Below are positions 57,171 through 64,000 of a stretch of 64,000 nt of DNA, piece after piece; within the stretch, counting starts at the first letter, position 1, and the number at the start of each line of letters is the position of its first letter. A model generated the notes under the pieces. It was not told the origin of the DNA and made no database searches. It saw nothing but the letters and a program-made list of their open reading frames with translations. The translations under genes and the position numbers were made by a program. This DNA comes from Rhizomys pruinosus. Lineage: Eukaryota; Chordata; Mammalia; Rodentia; Spalacidae. Where the stretch lies: positions 1,443,784 through 1,507,783 of the forward strand of contig VZQC01011008.1 of NCBI GenBank assembly GCA_009823505.1. The letters are read 5' to 3'.

Positions 57171-57318
57171 TTGTCTTCTCGATACAGGGTCTCTCTGTAG
57201 CCCCAACTGTCCTGGAACTCACTCTGTAGACCAGGCTGGCCTTGAACTCACAGAAATCTGCCTGCCTCTGCCTCCCAAGTGCTAGGATTAAAGGCGTGTG
57301 CCACCACACTGGCTTGTT
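57171..57318 (-). mobile_element. B1 SINE
   Basis: Antisense B1, complete and well preserved. Confidence 0.95.
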
Positions 57319-57349
57319 TTATTTTTTATTTTATTTATTTATTTTATAT

Positions 57350-57596
57350 ATATATTTTTAAATTTTATTTATTTTTGTATGTATATGAATGTACTGTCTG
57401 CATGTAGGTTTCTGCACCCATGTCGTGCAATGCCTTGGAGGTCAGAAGAGGGTCTCGGATTCCCCTGGAACTGGAGTTCTCCTGGAATTGGAGTTACAGA
57501 CGGTTCTTATCCACCATGTGGGTGCTGGGGATCAAACCCGGGTCCTCTGCAAAAGCAGTCGGTGCTCTTAACCACTAGGCTATCTCTCCAGCCCCT
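57350..57596 (-). mobile_element. B2 SINE
   Basis: Antisense full-length B2. The 119-codon plus-strand frame over it is a repeat shadow. Confidence 0.95.
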
Positions 57597-57636
57597 TGTT
57601 TTATTTGTTAAGACTTACTTAAAATATTTTATTTTA

Positions 57637-58095
57637 GGGGCTGGAGAGATGGCCTAGTGGTTAGGAGCACCGACTGCTCTTGCAGAGGACCTGGGTTCAT
57701 TCCCCAGCACCCACATGATGGCTAAGAACTGTCTTGGGGCTAGAGAGATGGCCTAGCGGTTAAGAGGGCTGACCGCTCTTACAGAGGACCCGGGTTTGAT
57801 CCCCAGCACCCACATGGTGGCTGAGAACCGTCTGAAACTCCAATTCCAGGAGAACTCCAGTTCCAGGGGAATCCAACACCCTCTTCTGACCTCCGCGGCA
57901 TTGCACGACACGGGTGCACAAACTTGCATGCAGAACATTGATACACATACATAAATAAAAAAAATTAAAAAAAAAAGAACTGTCTTTAACTCCAGTTCCA
58001 GGGGAATCTGACACCGTCTTCTGACCTCCGTGGCATTGCATGACATAGGTGCACAAACATACATGCAGACAGTACATTCATACACATAAAATAAT
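57637..58095 (+). mobile_element. B2 SINE split by another B2
   Basis: Outer copy: 57637-57735 plus 57987 to about 58095. The TSD of the inner copy, AAGAACTGTCTT, is outer-B2 sequence. Confidence 0.93.
57736..57974 (+). mobile_element. B2 SINE nested in a B2
   Basis: Full-length, with a perfect 12-bp TSD AAGAACTGTCTT (57724-57735 and 57975-57986). It shows that this B2 type stayed active after the outer copy landed. Confidence 0.96.
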
Positions 58096-58109
58096 AAATA
58101 ATAAAATAC

Positions 58110-58420
58110 TTTATTTTATTATTTTTTATTTTATGTGTATAAGTGTTTTGCCTACATGTATGTAAGTGAACCACATTTCCTATGCAATGCCCACAGAGGC
58201 CAGAAGAAGGTGTTGGATCCCCTGGAACTGGAGATTTGGATGGTTGTTAGCCATCATGTGGGTGCTGGGAATCAAAACCAGGTCCTTCCTCTAGAAGAAC
58301 AGCAAGTGTTCTGGAGGTATGGATGGTTGTTAGCCATCATTTGTGTGCTGGGAATCAAAACTCGGTCCTTCCTCTAGAAGAACAGCAAGTGTTCTTAACT
58401 GCTAAACCACCTCTTCGTCC
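58110..58420 (-). mobile_element. B3-type SINE with an 83-bp tandem duplication
   Basis: The segment starting TGGTTGTTAGCCATCAT occurs at 58241 and again at 58324, 83 bases apart, including CCTTCCTCTAGAAGAACAGC in each. The rest is an antisense B3. Confidence 0.85.
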
Positions 58421-58429
58421 TCTGACTTA

Positions 58430-58560
58430 TTTACTTTTATTTTATGTCTATAAGTGTTTTCACTGCATGTATGTGTATCTGATATATGCAGTGCCCTAGG
58501 AGGCCAGAAGATGACGATATAGCCTCCAAGCAGGCACTGGAAACTGAACCTGGGTCTTAT
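58430..58560 (-). mobile_element. B3-type SINE fragment
   Basis: Antisense: TTTTATGTCTATAAGTG ... CACTGGAAACTGAACCTGGG. Confidence 0.75.
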
Positions 58561-58772
58561 TTTATTTTAATATTGTATATGTTTGAGTGCTTTGCCTGCA
58601 TGTGTGTAAGTACACTACATGTGTGAAATGCCTGTGGAGCCCTGAAGAGGCATCAGATCACTTGGAACTGGAGGTACAGACAGTTGTTAGCCATGTGAGG
58701 ATACTGGGAACTGAACCTGGGTCCTCTGCAAGAGGAGCAAGTACTTAACCACTGAGCCATCTCTCTAGCTCC
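58561..58772 (-). mobile_element. B3-type SINE
   Basis: Antisense, ending CACTGAGCCATCTCTCTAGC. Confidence 0.85.
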
Positions 58773-59349
58773 ATTTATTTTGTTTTGTTTGGTGTTCTAG
58801 TGTCCTTTCAATTGCTGGGACAAAACATCCTGACCAATTCCAACTTGGGGTGGAAAGGGTTTATTTGGCTCACATCTCCTGGGTCACAGTTCATGACTGA
58901 TGGAGCCCAGCATAGGAACTCAGGGCAGGAACCTGGAGGCAGGAACTGAAGCACAAGCCATGGAGGAATCTGCTTACTGGCTTGCTCCCCTGACCCATGC
59001 CCAGTCTGCTTTCTTATACTATACATAACAACCTGCCCAGGGTGGCATCACCCATAGTGGGCTGGGCCCTCCCACATAACTCAACAATCAAGACAATATT
59101 CCACAGACATGGCCACAGGCCAGTCCAATGGAGCCAATTCCCCAGTTGAGGCTCCTTCAATCCAGGTGTGTCAAGTTGACACTAATGCTATACAGCACAA
59201 TTGACCCCTTGTCAACCTGATACACAAAACACATCACTATTAAAGCATCACCTTTCCATTTCTTGTCCCCAAGGTATGACATTAACATTAATCACAACCT
59301 AAGACAATACAACCTTAAAAGCCCCACAGTTCTTAAAAAGTCCAGAAAC

Positions 59350-59550
59350 GGGGCTGGAGAGATGGCTCAGTGGTTAAGAGTGCTGGCTGCTCTTGCAGAG
59401 GACCTGGCTTCAATTACCAGCACCCACATGGCAGCTAAGAACTGTCTTTAAATCAGGCATGGTGGCACATGCCTTTAATCCTAGCACTCAGGAGGCAGAG
59501 GCAGGCAGATCTCTGTGAGTTCAAGGCCAGCCTGGTCTACAGAGTGAGTT
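59350..59550 (+). mobile_element. Composite B2-head/B1-tail SINE, copy 3
   Basis: The B2 head at 59350-59451 runs to AGAACTGTCTTTAA. A B1 follows from about 59452 (TCAGGCATGGTGGCACATGC), truncated at GTCTACAGAGTGAGTTCA. The junction is the same as in copies 1 and 2. Confidence 0.85.
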
Positions 59551-59591
59551 CAAAGTCTCTTAACTATGGGCTCCTGTAAAATCCAAAACAA

Positions 59592-59795
59592 GGGCTGGAG
59601 AGATGGCTCAGTGGTTAAGAGCATGGACTGCTCTTGCAGAGGGCGCGGGTTCCCAGCACCCACATGGCGGCTAAGAACCGTCTTTAACTCCAGTTCCAGG
59701 GGAATCTGACACCCTCTTCTGACCTCCAAGGCATTGCATGACATGGGTGCACCAACCTACATGCAGACAGTTCATTCATACACATTAAAAAAAAA
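59592..59795 (+). mobile_element. B2 SINE
   Basis: Sense B2 inside the ERV internal region, with a small deletion around the B box (GGGCGCGGGTTCCCAGCACC). Confidence 0.93.
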
Positions 59796-60528
59796 GTACT
59801 GTCTTATTTCAAAGAGAAGAATTGGGGACATCTAAGCAAAACCTAAGTCCAGCAAAGTAGCTCAAAGCTGGACATCTAGGATTCACTCACAATCTTCTGG
59901 GTTCCAAAGGGTTTCATCACCTCTCCTTCTCTGACTCTGCCGTCCACAGCACACACAGCTCAACTCACAGGCCCAGGCCAGCTCCATTCCACACCTGCTG
60001 CTGCTCTTGGTGGTCATCCCATGGTCCTGCAAAAAAGCTGGGGTGTCCACTGAAACTGAGGCAGCAACATCTTCACCAGTTCTCTCTTCTGACCTCTCCT
60101 GGTGCAAAGCCTCAGTGTCTCTTCATGACCACTGCAATCTTGGGGTCTTCACTGCAACCGTGGGTGCACTTTCACCAATGGCCTTTCCTGGCATCTCACA
60201 GTGCCAAGCCTCAGCTGCTCTCTATGACCCCTTCACATTTCAACACCAGAACCACATAGGAGACTCTTACACATTACCAAGTCCTGCTTGAGGTGGAGGT
60301 TCAGACCCCCTCTGAACCTCAGCTTATGTATGCTGACCCTGAGGAAATTCTTCCCAGAAGGTTTCACCACTATGATGCCGGTCTCTGCTGGTTTTTCAGA
60401 CCCAGCTAACCAGCATCAATTGTCCCAGTATAACAAAGGTTTCACTTCAGGTTCTAGTCTCGTTACTTACAGCTGATTCTTCAGCCCTGGCTGACCAGAA
60501 CCCACAGATTCTTAATTAAAAAAATATC

Positions 60529-60671
60529 ATGCAGTGGTGGCACGCACCTTTAATCCTAGGACTCGGGAGGCAGAGGCAGGTGGATCTCTGTGAGTTCAAG
60601 GCCAGCCTGGTCTACACAGAGAGCTCCAGACCAGCTGGGACTAAAGAGAGAGCCTGTCTCAAAAAGACCAA
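60529..60671 (+). mobile_element. B1 SINE
   Basis: Sense B1 inside the ERV internal region (GCAGTGGTGGCACGCACCTT ... CTGTCTCAAAAAGACC). Confidence 0.95.
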
Positions 60672-61111
60672 AAAATCATGCACACAACCCTCATGGTCTC
60701 TGCTTCCCCTTGAAGCCTCACAAGCCAGGCCTCCATTGTCTACAACTCTTTTAGCATAACTGTTCCAAGTTCCACAGCAATGAACTTTAGACACTCAATG
60801 ATTTTTCTAGCCCAAAGTTCCAAAGGTTTCCATAATCGCCCCCCCCCCCCAGAACACCAAGGTCAGGTCTGTCACAGCAATCCCTGACTCCTGGTACCAA
60901 TTTCTGTTCTAGTTTCCTTTCAATTGCTGTGACAAAACACTCTGACCAATTCCAACTTGGGGAAGAAAGGGTTTATTTGGCTCACATCTCCCGGGTCACA
61001 GTTCATCACTAAGAGAGCCCACCATAGGAACCTGGAGGAAGGAGCTGAAGCATGGCCATGGAGGAACACTGCTTACTGGCTGCTCCCCTGGCCCATGCCC
61101 AGCCTACTTTC

Positions 61112-61276
61112 TTTTTTTGTTGTTGTTTGTTTTGGTAATTTTTAGGCAGGATCTCCCTTTTAGTCCCAGCTGGCCTGGAGCTCACTCTGTAAACCAGGCT
61201 GGCTTGAACTCACAGAGATCCTCTTGCCTCTGCCTGCCGAGTGCTGGGATTGAAGGTGTGCACCACCACACCCAGC
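61112..61276 (-). mobile_element. B1 SINE inside the 5' LTR
   Basis: Antisense B1 with a 14-bp TSD, one mismatch: CCCAGCCTACTTTC (61098-61111) and CCCAGCCTTCTTTC (61277-61290). Confidence 0.95.
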
Positions 61277-61465
61277 CCCAGCCTTCTTTCTTATACTGTA
61301 CATAACAACCTGCCTGGGGTGGCATCACCCAACATAATTCAACAACCAAGACAATACTCCACAGACCTGGCCTCAGCCCAGTCCAATGGAGCCAATTCCC
61401 CAACTGAGGCTCCCACAACGCAGGTGTGTCAAGTTGACACTAAAGCCATTCAAAACATTTGATTT

Positions 61466-61624
61466 GTGTTTGTTTGTTTGCTTGCTTGTTTGAGACAAGG
61501 TCTCACTATGCAGCTCTGGGTGCCCTGGAATTCAAGTCTCCCCTTGAACTCATAGAGATCCACCTGTCTCTGCCTCCAGAATGCTGGGATTAAAGCATGT
61601 GCCACATGTGCCACCATGCCCGAC
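61466..61624 (-). mobile_element. B1 SINE
   Basis: Antisense B1 with a (GTTT)n-like left end. GTGCCACATGTGCCACCATG shows a short internal duplication. Confidence 0.9.
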
Positions 61625-61648
61625 CTATTTACTTTTGAAAGAGGACCT

Positions 61649-61761
61649 AGCTGGGCATGGTAGCACGAGCCTTTAATCCCAGCACTCGGGAGGTAGAGGT
61701 GGGTGGATCTCTGTCAGTTCAAGGCCAGCCTGGTCTACAGAGCGAGCTCCAGGACAGCTGG
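61649..61761 (+). mobile_element. B1 SINE cut at a single N
   Basis: Sense B1 up to CAGGACAGCTGG, then N at 61762. Confidence 0.9.
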
Positions 61762-61762
61762 N

Positions 61763-61820
61763 CTTCCAGCTTCTGCCTCCCAAGCGCTGGGATTACAGGT
61801 ATGTGCCACCGCACTGGGTT
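61763..61820 (-). mobile_element. B1 SINE fragment after the single N
   Basis: Antisense B1 3' part (CTTCTGCCTCCCAAGCGCTG ... GTGCCACCGCACTGG). It faces the B1 on the other side of the N. Confidence 0.85.
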
Positions 61821-61833
61821 TTATGAGGTACTG

Positions 61834-61899
61834 GGGAAGAAACCTAGGGCTCTGTGCTTCTGGGTAATGACTCTACCAACTGAACCACATCCCAGCCCA
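61834..61899 (-). mobile_element. ID-type SINE
   Basis: Antisense ID: GGGAAGAAACCTAGGGCTCT ... ACCAACTGAACCACATCCCA, ending in CAGCCC. Confidence 0.75.
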
Positions 61900-61944
61900 T
61901 CTATAAACTTGTGGATTTTCTATTTGCCTGTGGAAACTACTCAG

Positions 61945-62102
61945 TTTTTTTTTCCTTTGGTATTTTTGAGACAGGGTTTCCCTGTAGCTCCAGCTGTCCT
62001 GGAACTCGCTCTGTAGACCAGGCTGGCCTTGAACTCACAGAGATCTGCCTGCCTCTGCCTCCCTTGTGCTGGGATCAAAGGTGTGTGCCACAATACCCAG
62101 CT
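61945..62102 (-). mobile_element. B1 SINE
   Basis: Antisense complete B1 (GAGACAGGGTTTCCCTGTAG ... CACAATACCCAGCTA). Confidence 0.95.
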
Positions 62103-62277
62103 ACTATAGATTATTTTTCCATTGCAAAATATATGACGTCCCCAAGAGAGGGCAATGGGAAAGGGTGAAAATTCTTAAAGTGTGTTATATTCACATGTGA
62201 AAAATGTCACAGTGAAACCCATTATTTTGCACAATTAATATCCACTAATAGAAAGGTTTTAAAAGAAATGAAGGGTG

Positions 62278-62500
62278 GCTGGAGAGATGGCCTAGCAGTT
62301 AAGAGCACCCACTGCTCTTGCAGAGGACCCAGGTTCAATCCCCAGCACCCACATGGTGGCTGAGAACCATGTTTAAGACGAGTTCCAGGGGAATCCAACA
62401 CCCTCTTCTGACCTCCTGGGCATTGCACCACATGGGTGCACAAACCTACATGCAGACAGTACATTCATACACATACAAAATAAATAAAATAAAACAAAAA
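62278..62500 (+). mobile_element. B2 SINE
   Basis: Sense B2 (GGCTGGAGAGATGGCCTAGC ... AAATAAATAAAATAAAAC). Confidence 0.95.
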
Positions 62501-62504
62501 AGAA

Positions 62505-62735
62505 ATGAAGGGATGGCTTAATGGTAAAAGGTATTAGCTGCCTAAACTTGATAACCTGAATTCCATCCCTGGAACCCACATTGAAAAGTGGATGAAGGCT
62601 GGGTATGGTAGCCCACACCTTTAAGCAACCAGGAGGCAGAGGAGGACAGATTTCTGTAAATGTGAGGCCAACATGGTCTACATAGTGTCAGGTCAGCCAG
62701 GGCTGCATAGTCAAACCCTGTTTCAAAAAACAAAA
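62505..62735 (+). mobile_element. B4/RSINE-type composite SINE
   Basis: tRNA-like half (GATGGCTTAATGGTAAAAGG ... GAATTCCATCCCTGGAACCC), then a B1-like half (GGCTGGGTATGGTAGCCCAC ... CCCTGTTTCAAAAAAC). Its junction is unlike that of the B2/B1 composites. Confidence 0.8.
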
Positions 62736-62753
62736 ACAGAAAACTGGATGCAG

Positions 62754-62968
62754 GGGCTGGAGAGATGGCTCAGTATTAAAGGGTGTGTACTGCTCTTACA
62801 GAGGACCTTAATTCACTTCCCAGAGCCCATGTTGGACAGCTGACAACTGCCTATAACTCCAGCTCCAAGGGAATCAAGTGCCTCTGGCCTCTGCAGGTAT
62901 CTGCACTTACATGCAGTACCCACACATAGACACACATACACAGAATTTAAAAATAATAAAAATAAATA
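62754..62968 (+). mobile_element. B2/B3 SINE
   Basis: GGGGCTGGAGAGATGGCTCA head with a B3-like middle and an AAATAATAAAAATAAAT tail. Confidence 0.9.
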
Positions 62969-62990
62969 TAGTTTTTAAAACCCCACACAA

Positions 62991-63212
62991 GGGGCTGGAG
63001 AGATGGCCTAGCAGTTAAGAGCACCAACTGCTCTTGCAGAGGACCCGGGTTCGATCCCCAGCACCCACATGGTGGCCGAGAACCATATTTAACTCCAGTT
63101 CCAGGGGAAGCCGACACCCTCTTCTGACCTCTGCGGCATTGCACAACACGGGTACACAAACCTGGATGCAGACAGTACATTCATACATATAAAAAAATAA
63201 ATTAAATTAAAA
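62991..63212 (+). mobile_element. B2 SINE
   Basis: Sense B2, young-looking, with an AAAAAATAAATTAAATTAAA tail followed by a short (CA)n. Confidence 0.95.
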
Positions 63213-63239
63213 CACACACACACACACAGACATACACAG

Positions 63240-63450
63240 AAATATGATGATGCACACTTGTGATCCCAGCACTTCTACAGCAAGATGGGAGGCAGAAACT
63301 AGAGAATAGCTCAAAACCTGTGAGCTGGCTAGCCTCGAGACAGCAGAACCAAGAGAGACCCTGTCTCAACAAAGTTGAGGGAGAGAACTTATTCCAAAAA
63401 AAGTTTTCCTCTGGCCATTACACACATACCTACACACACATACACACACA
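63240..63450 (+). mobile_element. RSINE/B3A-type SINE
   Basis: TGTGATCCCAGCACTTCTAC, GCAAGATGGGAGGCAGAAAC and CCCTGTCTCAACAAAGTTGA in order, with an (ACAC)n tail. Confidence 0.7.
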
Positions 63451-63504
63451 CTAATTGAATGAATGAATAATTTTTTAATTTTTTGTGAAAAGGAGAACTG
63501 GGCT

Positions 63505-63642
63505 AGGCATGGGGCCACACATGTTTTTAATCTCAGCACTCAGGAGGCAGAGGCAGGTGGATTTCTGTAAGATCAAGGCCAGCCTGCAGCATGGTCTACA
63601 CAGTGAAGTCCAAGCCATCTGAAGCTACAAGGAGACCTTGTG
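63505..63642 (+). mobile_element. B1 SINE
   Basis: Sense diverged B1 (GCTAGGCATGGGGCCACACA ... GACCTTGTGTCAGAG). Confidence 0.9.
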
Positions 63643-63668
63643 TCAGAGAAAAAGAGAGGAAAGAGAGA

Positions 63669-63732
<64 letters not shown>
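63643..63732. repeat. (GA)n microsatellite
   Basis: GA-rich start, then about 28 uninterrupted GA units grown from the B1 tail. Ser-Leu and Arg-Glu frames come from it. Confidence 0.97.
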
Positions 63733-63735
<3 letters not shown>

Positions 63736-63758
63736 CTTGGTTTAGAAAGATGACTCAG

Positions 63759-63865
63759 GTGCTCTCTTGGGCAGCACATATACTAAAATTGGAATGATAC
63801 AGAGAAGACTAGCATGGCCCCTGTGCAAGGATGACACTCAAATTCGTGAAGCGTTCCATATTTTT
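63759..63865 (+). ncRNA. U6 snRNA retrocopy, full length
   Basis: 107 nt matching U6 end to end (GTGCTCTCTTGGGCAGCACA ... GCGTTCCATATTTTT). There are about six substitutions, several at former CpG sites. The ACAGAGA box and AGC triad are kept. The upstream bases are a GA microsatellite and GGTTTAGAAAGATGACTCAG, with no TATA box at the usual distance, so it is a retrocopy rather than a U6 gene. It is followed by 37 nt (63866-63902) and then a 5'-truncated B2, which suggests a chimeric retrocopy. Confidence 0.93.
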
Positions 63866-63902
63866 CTGTTTTTACAAATAAACTTGAGGATAAGATCTGT
63901 TA

Positions 63903-64000
63903 CAGGGGAATGCGACACCCTCTTCTGACCTCCGTGGCATTGCACAACACGGGTGCACAGACTTACATGCAGACAGTACATTCATACACATAAAAAATAA
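63903..64000 (+). mobile_element. 5'-truncated B2, runs off the window
   Basis: B2 from CAGGGGAATGCGACACCCTC to the tail (TACACATAAAAAATAA), without its tRNA-derived head. It is placed 37 nt after the U6 copy, and the right end is cut by the window edge. Confidence 0.9.

Larger units (their letters stand above)
58793..61457 (-). mobile_element. Two-LTR non-coding ERVL/MaLR-like element (family A)
   Basis: The 3' LTR is 58793-59199 (407 bp), the internal region 59200-60904, and the 5' LTR 60905-61457 (about 374 bp without its B1). On the minus strand, five bases after the 5' LTR, is TGGTACCAGGAGT (60899-60887), which fits a primer-binding site for tRNA-Leu as used by ERVL/MaLR elements. A short AAGGGG purine stretch precedes the 3' LTR (about 59206-59212). 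The outer TSD is TTTGG/TTTGA (58788-58792 and 61458-61462), one mismatch. The internal 1.7 kb has no gag/pol-like frame and carries two SINEs plus a B1. The LTRs differ, so the insertion is old. No viral protein is encoded. Confidence 0.85.

Noticed and set aside
63759..63865. Functional U6 gene
   Set aside because: No TATA or proximal element upstream, several substitutions, and linkage to a truncated B2.

Overview
This window is nuclear DNA from a muroid rodent. The evidence is its dense load of rodent-specific retroposons: B1, B2, B3/B4 and ID SINEs, L1 with Lx-type 3' ends, and rodent ERV LTRs. The B2 consensus seen here differs from mouse and rat B2, so an earlier-branching muroid (cricetid or spalacid type) is more likely than Mus or Rattus; the species cannot be fixed from the sequence. 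The assembly is draft quality: a 786-base N gap at 54344-55129 and a single N at 61762.

The only protein-type loci are four class II olfactory receptor (OR) sequences, all on the minus strand: an OR14-like copy (11315-12534), an OR2-like copy (28520-29460), a badly decayed OR2-like remnant (40090-40743) and an OR10-like copy (47433-48370). The window is therefore part of an OR cluster. None of the four is intact as read. The first has a stop codon, a frameshift and a B2 insertion. The second has two one-base deletions and no ATG where the family starts. The third has lost its middle. The fourth is spoiled by one missing base in a T run and may be functional if that base is a sequencing error. 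I see no other believable coding gene; the remaining open frames lie in repeats, purine tracts or a minisatellite.

Layout: 1-11 kb is intergenic with SINEs, an antisense L1 5' end and a solo LTR. 11.3-12.5 kb is OR 1. 12.5-28 kb is intergenic with two nested repeat stacks (16.25-19.12 and 20.15-22.49 kb) and a Tigger-type DNA transposon remnant next to OR 2. 28.5-29.5 kb is OR 2. 30-40 kb holds purine-rich tracts, Lx/L1 3' ends and a class II ERV solo LTR. 40.1-40.7 kb is OR 3. 41.9-45.9 kb is a decayed L1 split by an LTR. 46.5-47.0 kb is a U2 snRNA copy joined to a B2. 47.4-48.4 kb is OR 4. 49.57-50.84 kb is a 53-bp minisatellite. 51-64 kb is almost solid SINE, with a two-LTR ERVL-like element (58793-61457) and a U6 snRNA copy next to a truncated B2 at the right edge.

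I found no new gene system. The unusual content is in retroposon structure: a recurrent B2-head/B1-tail composite SINE (three copies with one junction), a U2-linker-B2 chimeric retrocopy bounded by one target-site duplication, a probable U6/B2 chimera, and nests whose insertion order can be read from target-site duplications (TSDs).
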